Source: Litomosoides sigmodontis (lineage: Eukaryota; Nematoda; Chromadorea; Rhabditida; Onchocercidae). Taken from it: a stretch of 64,000 nucleotides of DNA. The notes below the pieces were generated by a model. It ran no database searches and was not told where the DNA came from. It worked only from the letters and a program-made list of their open reading frames with translations. Positions within the stretch are counted from its first letter, which is position 1, and each line of letters starts with the position of its first letter. Both the position numbers and the translations under genes were made by a program. Positions 1 to 13,134 of this stretch are shown here, one piece after another. The stretch covers positions 8,037,983-8,101,982 of the forward strand of contig OY718807.1 of assembly GCA_963070105.1 (NCBI GenBank). Direction: 5' to 3'.

Positions 1-47
1 ATTTACACAGGAAATGAGGAGAAAGATCGCAGCATTCTAACTAGAAC

Positions 48-3000
48 TCAATAAGGGCGTGAAGGTATTTGCGGTCTGTCTGGTATCCTTGGCGGTACGT
101 CATTCTGAATCGCTGAATTGTTATGCACCCGACTGAAACAAAAATCTCTGTTAAAATGCAACAAACATTCGAGACAAGAAACAGCACAATTCACGGTTTC
201 CCATTTAAAATTACAGTTAGCAAACCGCCTGCACTACTCTATCAGAAGGCATTGCACATAGCACATGTCATACACCACAATAACGACGTAAGATATGTAG
301 AATGTGATAATTTAAGATGCTCGGTGGTTGATTTCATAATTGCTACCAGCTTTAACTGTGAATATGAGCAATTATCTTATTAAATATTCGCTCAGTAGGA
401 ATTTCATATGTCTTCATTTGTTAGTTTTACCATGACTTTAGATTGCTTTTCCGTTATCACTTCGGCTACATCATTCAGCAATGTACATCCGTGTTGGATT
501 TAAGATAATTAAAAAATGTAATTATTACTAAATTCCAACTACACTGTACGAAAAAAACGATTAAAGAAATAATTCCTAACGTTTCAAGTAGTGTATTTGA
601 ATGGTAAAAAAGTGGTAGCTTATTGCTATTACAACCATAACTATTATAATGCATTCTGCACCAACAACAACAACAGCAATACCATATATAAAAACAAAAC
701 GACGTGCAACACTAATTTTTTACTACACTACAATAAAAGGTTAAAAAAATATTGACCAATTACCCTTCGATGAATTATTTTGGACGCCTAAATGATTTCA
801 TAAGTTCACTTAAAAAATAACAGGTGTTGGGCAAATAAAAAAATCGCTTGATATTAGTTCTTCACGCTATTGTGAAAAAGTTTGAAATCTACTACTTAGA
901 ACAGAATCTTTCTGCATACTTCGTACGATTAAGAAATATTTAATTCCACATATGATAATATCATATGCATCACTTAATACTTGACAAACAAATTTCAAAA
1001 AATAAAGGAAAAAAACCAATGATGTAAGAAATGATGATCTGTGTAATTTCAATTGTTTCCATACAAAACCATATTCGAACAAATTTGAAGCGACTACTGA
1101 AATTTATAACTATATTTTTACTTACGTTGGTAGCAACGGAGCAGGAAGTCCACCCGGTGGCCCGGGTAGTGGTCGATTCGCAAGTGAAGATGCGTTCTGA
1201 ACATTCCCCGTTGGTCGCGGCGGCATTGGTGCTGGACGCTGCGCAGTTAATCCACCTCCCATTCCAGGTCGCGGTACCGGAGACGGTCCATTAGATCTGA
1301 AGTTGGTAATTCCCTTTTGTTTGACATTTAACAAAACCAACTTCCTATGTACAATAAAGATTCGAGTAGTTAAACCTTCTGAAGTCAATTACAGCTAAAC
1401 TTATGACTCTGATAGTTTCAAAAACAGTTACCTCAACCAATCACTTGCTACTGCAGGAGGTGCATCAGTTGAAATCGTGGACATATTCACTTCACCAATA
1501 ATTTTTAAAGCTTCCTTGCAAGCATGATACATTCGGAACATTTCCTCTCGTTTCTGTGCTTCGAGCTGACTTTCTTCCATAATAGAGTCCTGGAAAGGAT
1601 GGCTACCATACAACACCAGAAAAATGTATCAAACAAAAATAAGAGGCCGGTTCGTTAAAATAAATATTTAAACAGTCATAAAGAACGAAGAACTCCTCAG
1701 ACTTCACCGCTTTACATAGAGAAAATTATGAAAACCAGAATGAAAAAAGGAAAATCATTAACCGTATCACCAAGCTGATAAAGATTAGCCAAAAGATCGC
1801 CATCGCGCAGAAATTCACTGACCTGAAAAGTAAGTTATGATTAAAAAACAAACAGTGAGAAAAAACTTGATTTCCTTTTCAATTTTATTTTCAATTTATA
1901 TTCTTCGATGTATGTGTAATCCGGAATGCTATTAACTATTCAGATTGTGGCAATGAAACAAACTTTTCGGATATTATGGTGTCGCTTCGCAGCACCCTTT
2001 CCCACTCCTATTTCGTTATAGGTTGCGTATCTCAATCTTTCACAAAGAGAAGTTATTTCTTACTTTATTAACAATAAGAAACATAATTGCTTTCGGTACG
2101 AGATCTCGTATTGTCTTCGTAACGATGCGCATGTAAGAGTCGACCAAATTACGAATTGTTTCCACCTGGCGCTCAAGCTGTGGATCCACCGATGTTTCTT
2201 CAATTTCCACAGCACTCTATCAAAAAAGAGTATTTAAAGAAAAATAAAAAGCATCCAAAAGAAAAAAATGGAAGAATCTCACAATCGTAACACACTATCT
2301 ATCAGAAAGAAAAAATTTTTGAAAACTGAAAATCTTACCTCACCATCTTCGGCTGGCTTCTCCTTTTCTGGATATACGCCAGCTCGAAGAAACGATGCTT
2401 TCCAGGCATCCACTTCGTCCAAATTGCTAGCGCTTAATTCCAACTGTTTATAGTCCTTGTATATATTCCTGATAAATACATCACAATTTATATTATTCCG
2501 TTTCGAAACTATGAGCTCTGTTCATGCTTATATTTCATGCGGTTAGTAAGGCTTATATCATTTCCAACGTAAACAGTGCTGACAAAAAAGACTAGTCAAT
2601 CTTTAGAAATTAAATAACAACGAAACGAACCCGGGATATCAAGTAATAAAAAGAAACTAATTTAGTTAACACTTCATTCTGTATCGCTTAATTCTAAATA
2701 AACTACCAATCATATGTGACAATTTTAAGGCCACTTTTCGAGTTCAACATCCACCAAGCAAAAAATTTAAAAATTTTTTTTTGCAAAATTCTTATAAGCG
2801 AATATTTTATGAGTTCGTCCTCATTCTACCGGCAAAATCTCCGCATTCGCTTCCGGTCACTATACGGTAGTTGACAGTACTGAATTCATAGCATAAATAT
2901 ATGATGGGAGCTATTTTATCCTCATTTTTCCCTGTCCTTACATGTTATCAAATTTCTGCATAAATGTTAAATGTTAAATAAAACTGTGCATGCGCATATG

Positions 3001-6000
3001 TACTTTCAGACTCCGACATATTGTACGGTTATACTTCACTATACGATAAATAGCAAGCCGCAACAGTAAAATCTCTATGGTCGAAAGTTGCTAATTTCGT
3101 GCAAAAATTACTGTTAAACGATTAACCAAAATCAGGTAGACCGACATTCACTATTTTCACTACACGATTCACCATTTACTTTTAGAGATTAATCAATTTA
3201 CAACATTTCAATCCCGAAAGGAAAAGTTACTGAAATATTATGTCGCTTATAGTTACCTTCTGCAAAAAAAGAAAACTCATTGTTAATGGAAGTTAAAGAA
3301 GAACATGTGAATTGATCAATATACGTGGGCTGGAGATGTTTTCGTTGGAAGATTCTAATTTATTTTCGTATTTTGCAAAATGAGTCATTTATAAATCATA
3401 TATAAAACCGGACTTGTCATTCGTATGCCCAAACCACAGATACAATTTACTTTTTTCCTCGAAATAACAGCACCAGCCCAATACCTCAAACCTTGAATTA
3501 GAAATTTGAGATAAAACATTTAACCGCATAAATTCAACAAGCGTCCTTTCGTCAGGCCGTATGAATTTTCCAGCAAAATAATTAAATTGCTTATGTGCTC
3601 AAATCATAAAAAAGTAATCGCAAAAAAAAGCAAAATAACTTCCTACTGAAAATACTGTAATAAATTTCTGTTCGTCAAAGTATGCTTAATGCAACAACAA
3701 ACAACTACAAAGAATTTCCACACCAAGCATAGCAATGGTAAAAGTGCACAATAAGCAAACAAAATATATTTAAATCTGATCCTCTATTTAATAATTTCGT
3801 TAGTTCTTACGCGCTTTTTCTTTGTTTAGCTTAGTAGTTACATGCACACTTACTTTCCATCGGGGTAGAACAGAGCGAACTTATGCTGCTTCGACATAAA
3901 ACCAGCTTCGAGATCCCGTAACTTTATTCCATCTAACGGTAGCATATACTTTTTTTCCTTTTCCTATAATCAAATTTTTCTATGTTTCCAAGAAAATGCT
4001 ATTAGCAAATACCAGTTGAATAACGTATTCTTATTTGTAAAGGACAACATAAGCATTGCCGAAGTTTATGAATGAGAAACCAGAAAACTTCGTTAAAGCC
4101 AAAAAAAAATAATCTTGCTCAGCCTCCTTAAATTAATGAAAATATCTGCCTGATGAGCAAGTCCAGTAATTTTTTTTTGTTTTCGATGACGTAGCTTTCC
4201 ATCACTAAACCAGCAAATTGCACAGCAAAAGCAGTGCTGATTAAATTCATGGTTCATAAAATATGTGGTTTATGTTAAAAGCATATATTTTACACATAAT
4301 TTACGGCTGAAGCTACTATAGGCTCTACAAAAAAGAGACTCTGCAAAAATTCGATAATAGGCTCCGTTGTGTAATCCTGGCAAACCCAACAAACAAAGAA
4401 GAAACATTAGTTAGTAATAAAACAATCAGGAGAACGGAAATGATGAAAGTGCCATACCTCGTCATCCTTGTACCACGATAAATTGTCAGACGTGAGTACA
4501 AACCAACAGTCTTTCGAACCACGAACGAATGATATATTGTGCACCGATAACCAACCTTTTCTTATCACTTGATTACCGAGATTTTTCTTTTGTGAAGTCG
4601 ACGATGCTTTCGCTTCTGCGCTAAAAAAATCTAGAAGCTTTTAGTGCGGAATTGTTAATATATTATACCAAATAAATTTAATCTAGTGGACTGCTACCAA
4701 AAACACAATAAGTTGTTATGCGCGAAGCTAAGTATTATAAGTTCAAGAATAATATAATCCCACTATTATGTCATACTGAAATAGCTGGCTGACGATGTCC
4801 TTTTATTTAAGCACGCATGTTTTGAAAACTTGCTTTGAAAATCCGATGAAATCCTCATGATTAGTATTCATATAAGCAAGCTCGTAATCAACAAGCATTG
4901 ATATGTGATACTTTGCCGCCTGTTCTTTTTCTCGCATATTTGTTGTTACAATTCGTTCAATTTCATCGCGTAATCTCGGGTAACGTGCAACCTAGATTTA
5001 TGCCTAATTCTTTCCATTCTAGTTACAATCGAAACAAAGGGAAGAAAACCCTGCTCTATCTAATGAAGCTTCTTTAAGTCAAAAAATCTACCTGTATTAA
5101 TTTCAAAATTATTAATTGAAAAAAAGAATATTAAACATAATTCTCAAGCGTCATCTCAAGATATCAAATATTCAATAATTTCTCAATAAAATATAGTTGT
5201 TTCAAGAAGTGGAATCCATGTAACAACCTTGTAAAAATACCAAAACTTACGCATCCCGCACACTGTCGCACAACAGCAGCCAATTCATTAACAACTAAAT
5301 CAACACATTTTAATGACGGTTCCTTGAGACGTTCGATTTGTTTCTTCACAATGGCTTCAAATGCCATGTCAGGTGTAAATAGACCGACACGAATACCATG
5401 AATATTGCGTATAGCAATTTGTATTTCCCGTCTCATTTCCTAAAAAATTAAAAGCTCTAAAGATACTAATGCAAATAAGAAAATGTATCTACAAAGTCAT
5501 ATCGTTTAGAAAATCAAGTTTGGAGTTTGAAAATGCCAAGAGCTAAGAGATAAACTATTGTAAGTTACACAAATAATAAGACTGAAACAGTTAAATCAAT
5601 GAACCTTCTCATCAATTTCCATTTTTACGATCTCGAATGGAAATCGTTCGTGGAAAATTCGATTAATTCGCGCACCTCCTGATAATTCATTTGTACTTAC
5701 AGCTTTTGATGATGATCCTTCAATTGATCGTTCGATATTTGTTGTGAAAGTTTGTACCATCCTGAGATTGATAATCTTAGGCTTTTCTGTGATATTAAAT
5801 TAAGAAAGTCAATATTACATGACACATCTATAAAAATTCATTTTGAGTAAAGAAAGCAATCCTGCTATTGTTGTCTTATACTGAAGTACAAGTTTTGCGA
5901 TGCACAAATTCCAAATCTATAAATCATTACCAAACAACTCAAAGCCACTGGAGACTTGTGCAAATATGACTCGTATAGATCAATTTGCTCAATAAATTTA

Positions 6001-8196
6001 AACAAATCACTACACCAAAGATTGACACAAAAGCGGAATTTCTTTCGATTTATTTACCTTATAAGAAAATGTTGAAACAATAACATACTGCATTAGAGCT
6101 TTTGTCTTCCTGGAAGGATCATTTGGTTGGAAATTTTTATATTCGTTAACATCCTTCTCCAGCGCATATAATTTCTTCTGCAGTGAATCTCTCAGTGCGG
6201 GTAATGTATCTTTGATATGGTTTGTAAGTTGCTGATTTAGCGTCCTTTGTAAATATGGTGTTCCCAAACGATCTGCTAGATGCCTGTGAAATTTCTATTA
6301 TGACTGCAAACTACTGAAAACAGGAGGAATTTTTTAAAGAGCTGATAAACCACGACCTCAATCAGACAGCTATGAAAGACTCACCGATATGAGGGATGTG
6401 ATATGAAAAATTTGCGTTCGGCGTCAAGTGCTGCTCTAATATCTTTTTTACCAACAATATCTTTTTGACCTCTGTTCACAACTCCAATATAACCTAAAGT
6501 ACACTAAAGTAATTTTTTTATCACCGGTCCCTCCGGGCCACACTGCAACTTTGTATTTCGAAAACACTTAAAAATAAAAATTGGTGAAAATCTGATAATC
6601 AACGCATTCACTTTATTATAAAATGACCAATCCGATAATTTTCGCTGTACATTAGGGTATAATACCTATATTTACAATATGAAATTTCAAAATATTAAAT
6701 GAAGACAAAACTCTGTGATTTGCAAAGTAAAAAAAAGAAACACTATTATCTTCGCAGTACTGAATGATCCGCATCGTATTAAGTCAGCTGTACTAGTAAC
6801 TATATTAAAATCCTATAAATAATTCAAATAATTTACCTCTGCGAAGTGGAAATAAACGATTCTCCAGAATATCACGAGCATCAGTGCCTTCATCCATTAG
6901 ATCCAACTTTGTCAAAACTCCAATGGTTCGCAATCCTTGTGGATCAACCTGCAGCCATGTTTCATTATGTGCAAATTCAAAGATAAGACTATGTAAAGCT
7001 TCTTACTCATATGTGAAACTACTGAACTAACCTCCCTTGCAAGTTTGAGAGCATCAGATGTAGCAAGATCACTATTTGCAGGAGTAACTGCCAAGATCAG
7101 ACAAGTTTCACGTGAAATATAAGTTAATAGCATTTCTCGTATTTGATTCTCGATATCGGGAGGCTGATCACCAACTGGCACCTTTGTTAAGCCGGGTAGA
7201 TCGATAAGGGTCAAATTCAACACTGAAAATACATCTCACTCAAGGTTTAAAGTTTGAAAAAATTTACTGATGTTTACCAATCTTCGCAATTATTTTTTTC
7301 TAGCATTTTGCTTTTGAAGAAATTAGGCAACATGTGAGGCATAAAAAAAAAGGCATAAATAGAAATAGAGGCGCTCTTAGAAACTCGCGGAACACAAGAT
7401 ATTAAAAAATGTTGAATAAAATACCATTTGGACTGAATATTCTCAAATTGATTGGAATCGGTGAGATGCCCTTATTTTGACCCGTTATACGGTCTGTTTC
7501 GTCTTCAATTTCTTTTCTGATCATTTCGAAATCAGTAAATTTTTGTCCTCTCTTATGCAAAAATTCTCCATATTCTACAAATCAACGCATTCTATACAAC
7601 AGATTTGGACATCACACACTTCATGATTAAACAACCGTAATCAAAAATGAAATAATTCGAAGCATTTCTGCCGTCTTTATTACTTTATTAAATCCAAAAG
7701 TTACATACTGTGGAATGATGAGCTCATTTTTTTGTAAGCATTCCTTACCTACATGTTGATCGTGTACCAGCTGCAAAATTAGCGGCCTTCGAGTAACAAT
7801 ACCTGATCCTCGAGGAAGAAAATCCCTGGAATGGTAGTCCGACAAATTTACAAGTGTATAGAGATTCAAAAAAAACTGATCGAACCGTTCCAAAACAACA
7901 AACACCAAAACAAAAACCAACCTTCCAACGAAATTTTCGAGAACAGATGATTTCCCAGCGCTTTGCCCACCGACTACCGCTATTTGCGGAAGGTCGAAAT
8001 TCAGTGATGTTCCCAACTGAGCGAATGCATCCTAAAATGAGATACTGCATATGAAGGGATAATCACAGTGTTTGGTTACATAAAAGATTCCACAGTAACT
8101 TGAAAAATGACCGTAAAACTTCAAAGAATAGTAATAAACCTGTAATCTATTGATAATCGGTATTAGGGCTTGCATGCCCGTATTAGCCCACGACAT
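48..8196 (-). CDS. dyn-1: Dynamin, large GTPase of membrane fission (19 exons)
   Basis: Classical dynamin, the GTPase that pinches off endocytic vesicles at the plasma membrane. Exons (high to low): 8196-8140, 8031-7922, 7825-7749, 7574-7425, 7222-7032, 6948-6837, 6493-6385, 6283-6089, 5761-5605, 5439-5251, 4991-4834, 4620-4458, 3963-3854, 2468-2339, 2216-2064, 1822-1763, 1589-1432, 1296-1126, 132-48. All phases agree and give 844 aa, close to C. elegans DYN-1. Visible: P-loop GGQSAGKSS (about 40-48), switch IVTRRP (65-70), DLPG (139-142), TKLD (208-211), stalk, PH domain (about 520-627), GTPase effector domain, then a short proline/arginine-rich tail ending in SRPY. Intron 11 has a GC donor (4833-4832). 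The start [13 protein letters not shown] matches the family; a TTTTACAG acceptor at 8228 suggests trans-splicing 31 nt upstream. The last exon was placed by phase and its SRP-type tail and is the least certain part. Confidence 0.96.
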
Positions 8197-9161
8197 TTTC
8201 AAGTTCCCTCGCTTAGCTACCACCGCGCTGTAAAACTACGCACAAATAATAGCAATCCCAAACGAATTTCTTTTTTGTTGCCAATGCAATTTGCCCAAAA
8301 TATAAATTTCCAACCAAATAGTATCACGGGAACCTGTACATAAAATGAAACTAATTTTGAATGCCCAAAATCTCGATGCCTGAAATATTTGCATCAATAA
8401 GTATTAATGAAATAACGTGAGAACAACGACATACCCGTTCGAAAACAACATTAAAGTATCAATTCAGAATTTTTTGCTGAAAACTAAGAAGCGAACAATC
8501 CGGTTGGTAATCAGAATATAGAACTTAGTACGGAAATTTTTAAATAAAAAATAGCGAAAAATTGAACTTGTCGAAATAATCAACAAAGTATAAAAAGTTT
8601 CTATTTGTAGCTTATGTGGAAACCGAAAATTTAATGACTATACTAATGATAATGATAATTTAAATCCCATCAAACTACTGAATACTAGCGTGTAAATCAA
8701 GAATAACGATGAGTTGACAATCACCACAGAATATATCCAATGTACAATAATTCTATATTATTGCTATGCTACAATAATGAACAATACAATGAATCACTAC
8801 AATAATTCTATATCAGCAAAAATTTCAGTATTTACGATGCAGTGTAATTCGGTTAATGAATCATCCATCTCAATTATTGGTTGGGAGATGGACAAAATGC
8901 TAGTCATTTAGTCATACCCGAACAACTAATTACTTTAATTCACATTAAACTACTCCATTCTTCCTCGAAAAATGATGTTGCAGTAAGCAATCGAATATTG
9001 AAAAAAAAGAGAGAAAAGATGGGAAAAAGTTTGCCTTTTCAGCAAAGAGCTGAAAATACATTATGATGTGCACGAAGCCGTCCCATACGTTCTACTTTTT
9101 CCACACTTCAATAACAAAAAGCTATAGCAATGCACACCACACATCTATAAATATATCCATG

Positions 9162-9163
<2 letters not shown>

Positions 9164-9222
<59 letters not shown>
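9164..9222. repeat. (AT)n microsatellite
   Basis: About 59 bases of uninterrupted AT dinucleotides, ending where a perfect inverted repeat begins. Open frames reading Tyr-Ile repeats on both strands are artefacts of this array. Confidence 0.97.
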
Positions 9223-9225
<3 letters not shown>

Positions 9226-9289
9226 GTTATGGAGATTTGTTGTTGTTGTTATATATAACAACAACAACAACAAATCTCCATAACCACAT
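9221..9289. repeat. Perfect 30-bp inverted repeat (hairpin/cruciform former)
   Basis: Left arm 9221-9250 and the matching part of the right arm (ending 9289) are exact reverse complements over 30 bases, with a loop of about 9 bases containing atatata. Each arm holds a unique part (atgtggttatggagattt) and a GTT/AAC triplet part. It abuts the AT array at 9164-9222, which itself can fold. No transposon ORF or obvious target-site duplication is seen. Confidence 0.93.
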
Positions 9290-9437
9290 CTTCCTGGTAA
9301 AAAATCAATAAATTCTAGCTTCAGCTTCCATAAAAAAAGACGACAGATGTGTGCATGCACTTTTTCTCCATTTTAACAATTTAGGATAGGAAAGGGATTT
9401 TGCAACAGGAAATAAGCAATGACGAAAGAGAAGATAT

Positions 9438-9440
<3 letters not shown>

Positions 9441-9469
<29 letters not shown>
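9441..9469. repeat. (GT)n microsatellite
   Basis: Fourteen uninterrupted GT units in intergenic DNA. Confidence 0.95.
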
Positions 9470-9471
<2 letters not shown>

Positions 9472-10310
9472 GGAATAAATGCAAATTAATTAATGCCAGC
9501 GCTTACGTAATGATACTTGAGAAATTGAGTATCTAAGGAAAACATTAGAAGCTAATAAAACAAAATTATGTAGAAAGCGTAGCGGATAATTATCATTAAT
9601 AAGATGATATAAATGAAGTTATAGAAATGTATAGATTTCACATTGAAATAAAATTATCAAAGAAAAATAGAGAAAAAAAGCGGCAATAATGAATGTTACA
9701 ATTATTCTCATCAAAACGATTCCGTAAACAACGAATATCAACATAACTGGAAGAGCCACAATCTATAAACTTTATGCCAAATGTGACCAGGTTAAATAAA
9801 TTGTTTACACGAATATCACAAAATGTTTACCATAAACTTTACAATCGGTAAGCCGCATGATTATTCACATTAACGAGCACTGATATAAACATGTGCAATA
9901 ATTAAAATATATATGCAGCGAGAAAAAAAAACAGGATAAAACCGGTAGAATTATCATTATCAGTAATGAAAACATACTCATCCTAACTATGTGCGCTTAA
10001 TGACAAATCACAACTTCCAACATAAAAATATGTAAATTAATTAAAAATAACCAATTGAAAAATGAACACATCTTGTAAGTCATTTTGCCATCCATTCTCT
10101 TACAATGTTTAGTGAAAAGTCAACAATTTAGGTGGAAAAAAAAAGACAAAATAAGCAACAGATGAAAAAAACTGAACAAGTCACCACTTCTTAATTTTAT
10201 AAATTAAAATGCTTGAAGAAGAAGTAGCAGTAAAAATGACCAAAAATGGTCAGTTATCGGTCAGCAATCGCTCAATAATCAACCCTGAATAAACAATAAT
10301 AGTTTCCCCA

Positions 10311-10400
10311 ATACCTTCTTCCAACATCCTGCACCTCCCTCATCCCTCACACCACTCCACTCAACCTCTGCTCCTCGACCTGGCATCGCCATGCACTCAA
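10311..10400. other. C-rich patch of unknown nature
   Basis: A stretch of roughly 90 bases unusually rich in C and CCT on the plus strand for this very AT-rich region. It has no continuous exon structure that I can support on either strand. It could be a promoter, an unassigned exon of a short gene or a degenerate repeat. Confidence 0.3.
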
Positions 10401-10518
10401 TACCCACAGTGGACAATATGCAACAGGAGTTTCTCATCAACTGGTTTCTGCTGATAAAATCAAGCAAGAGATATGTGAGATGTGAAGCGAATCATACATC
10501 AGTTAGCACTAATTGCAT

Positions 10519-10539
10519 CACACACACACACACACACAC
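10519..10539. repeat. Short (CA)n microsatellite
   Basis: About ten CA units. Confidence 0.9.
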
Positions 10540-10785
10540 TCAATATTTATCATTTAAGCGAAATTCCTATCAAATGAAAAAACCAGTGACTCACAGTTAA
10601 CAAATTAAAATTTCATTAAATTTAAAAGTCACCATAATTTTCCCACTATTTCAAAGTTTCATGCAAATAGTGTGCACAGAACATAATTTGTGATAACAAT
10701 ATGTGCAATTTAATCTGTAGATATATTCTTTGCTAATAATATTCGAATAATACTATTCCATACAAGTTAAATCTGTCATTTAATG

Positions 10786-10816
10786 CAAAGAGAGAGAAAG
10801 AGAGAGAGAGAGAGAG
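10786..10816. repeat. (GA)n microsatellite
   Basis: AG dinucleotides with one AAAG interruption near 10797-10801. Confidence 0.92.
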
Positions 10817-11361
10817 ACAAAGAAAAAGGAACATTTTCAGACAAATATTGTGATTTAACGAATTAATCCGGGTAATTATAGCCAATGTTAATACATTAGT
10901 TGTAACAAGATTTCAAGAAAAAATTATCAAACAATTACAAACACGAATTTTTTTCAAATTTTAGATTACACAAAGTGGAATTATACAAAACTAATACTTC
11001 GTAGAAGCATTACTGACAATGATTGATTGTAATGTGCGCATATTTTCATTCTATTTTTTCCCGTGTATGTTTATGTACGTTTGTGCATGTTTGCGTGCGT
11101 GTGTGTGCGTGCGTGCGTGTGTACATATCGTGTAGAAAAATTTGTGTTTGAAAAAAAAGTTAAAATTATGAGGCGGTAAAATCTTCAAGCGACCATGTGA
11201 CGTCATGAAAATTAGCATTCCTACTGGGATACACCTAACAAATGAGTGATCATCAATTGGTATTCATGAAGAGGAAGGAATCAGTTGCATCGGATAAGGG
11301 AGATTAGATTAATTTCCCTCCTTCTAACACTACTGTTCCTCCTCTTTCTACACCTCCTCAA

Positions 11362-11457
11362 TTCTTTCTCTCTCTCTCTTCTCGCTCCCCTTTCTTTGCT
11401 ACTTTCATTTCCTCATTTTCTCTCTCCCTCCCTCCCTCCCTCTCTCTCTCTCTTTCT
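11362..11457. repeat. Polypyrimidine CT/CCCT tract
   Basis: Mixed CT and CCCT repeats with short unique interruptions; the densest part is 11421-11457. The leucine/serine-rich open frame across it is a repeat artefact. Confidence 0.9.
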
Positions 11458-11589
11458 CGTTATTGATTCGTTAATACGAACAACTTTGAAATAAAATGCT
11501 ACGATCAACACTTAGTCGATGATGGTTGTCGGTACAATGAAATTGCTTGAAATACTCTTTTTTAGAAATTTTTAAAATTTCAAAACACA

Positions 11590-11592
<3 letters not shown>

Positions 11593-11688
<96 letters not shown>

Positions 11689-11706
11689 ACACACACACAC
11701 ACACAC
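11593..11706. repeat. Long (CA)n microsatellite
   Basis: About 57 CA units with a single slip (CACCAC) near 11687. Histidine/threonine and cysteine/valine open frames across it are artefacts. Confidence 0.97.
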
Positions 11707-12062
11707 AATCTTTCATCTGTTTCCTTTTTTCGTTCAAGAAAACTAAAAACATTGAAGTAACTAATTTCAATTTTTGGTTATTTCAATTTAACATTTTGTA
11801 ATGTTCAATAAACTCATCTAATCTATAAATTTTGAAATTTTATTCATTTCATTGCATTATAAAAGAGGAAAAATTAAAAATGAAATAAATGAATGTGTGA
11901 CAGAATGCGATAAATAAATTTGAAAAAGAATTTTAAAATTATTAAAAAAATTGCTCCTTTTGTCGAGATAACCACCCAAAACTACATATTTTGCCCTTTA
12001 GTTTTTCCCTTTCATCCTACTTCTTTTCAATAAATGAAATATCAAATCAGAAATTCTTGCTT

Positions 12063-12092
12063 TCTTTCTCTCTCCCTCTCTCTCTCTCTCTC
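12063..12092. repeat. CT-rich microsatellite
   Basis: Imperfect CT repeat, about 30 bases, followed by a short CACACACA run. Confidence 0.88.
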
Positions 12093-12608
12093 TTTCACTC
12101 ACGCACACACAGGTATTTTTTTTAAATAATCAATAGTTATCATGAACAATTAATAATTCGTTAATTTTTTTCTATCATTAATTTACTAATCTTTCTTTAC
12201 TGCTTATGTAAATTAAACATTCCATGTGAATTTCATCAATTTAATTAATCAATTAATTAAATAATTTACGTTATTATTAAAAATTTCATTTCAGCTTCTT
12301 TCATATTTAATTTGAAAAAGAAAAACGAGAATGAAAAGGAATCCTTCTGTGGAAAAATTATATGGAAAGGAAATAGTTTGATTATAAATAATCAATTAAA
12401 TGGTAATTTAATCGTTCTCTTGTCTCCTCACTTGCAAATTAGTTTTTGTTTATTTGATTAATTCAATGAAAAGATTGGAGTGGAATTTGTAAATAAATTG
12501 AACTGTAATAGTAGTGAAATTTGAAAATGTAAAAGGAATTTTTTTGAATGTAACAAAAATGTGCAATGAACGATGCTGTCGTCCATCGATCGTTAAGGAA
12601 CGGACGAG

Positions 12609-12615
12609 CAGAGAG

Positions 12616-12646
<31 letters not shown>
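12609..12646. repeat. (GA)n microsatellite
   Basis: About 19 GA units with one GG interruption. Confidence 0.93.
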
Positions 12647-13036
12647 GAAGTGAAAAAAAAGAGGAAGCGGAAAAATAAATAAAGTCCAAAGCATACTTCA
12701 TCAGTAAGCAAGAAAGCGTTTAAATAAATATAGGATTAGTGTGGACTGTTTGTTTAAAGTAAAAGTTTAATTTAAAGAATATTAATAAAATAATTTATGA
12801 AATTTCAGTCGTTGCTTTACCTTGAAACTGTAAAATATTTCAACAAAAAAAAAGGAAGCCATGAAGTGTTTCGAAAGGAAAGGATTTTGCTACCGGCAAG
12901 CTGCTAATACTATTAATTAATTAATTACTTAACTGGTTGTTAATTACACTGGCATTGCCTCGGAGTGCCTGCGTTGATAGAATGATGGTGGCGTTGACGA
13001 CGATGGAATTTCTGTTGTTTCTGTTATTTTGAATGA

Positions 13037-13095
13037 AGTTTTTTTTTTGACTTTTTTCCTAATTGATTTTTTTTTTGACTTTTTTTCCTAATTGA
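13037..13095. repeat. Direct duplication of a T-rich 28-base unit
   Basis: Two adjacent near-identical copies of a unit made of a T run, GACTTTTTT and CCTAATTGA. Differences are only in the length of the T runs. A local slippage duplication. Confidence 0.85.
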
Positions 13096-13134
13096 ATAAA
13101 CAGTTGATAAGTTGTGATATGAATTTTTACTTGT

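Noticed and set aside
7627..8054. Three overlapping frames of 66-129 codons near the dynamin start
   Set aside because: Only the segments 8031-7922 and 7825-7749 are real exons; the rest is intron read-through or the opposite strand.
9063..9360. Frames with Tyr-Ile repeats on both strands
   Set aside because: AT array plus inverted repeat; mirrored frames come from the palindrome.
11471..11801. His/Thr and Cys/Val repeat open frames
   Set aside because: Produced by the CA microsatellite at 11593-11706.
12980..13031. Signal-peptide-like ATG frame (MMVALTTMEFLLFLLF)
   Set aside because: Runs into a stop after 16 codons with no convincing donor or downstream exon.
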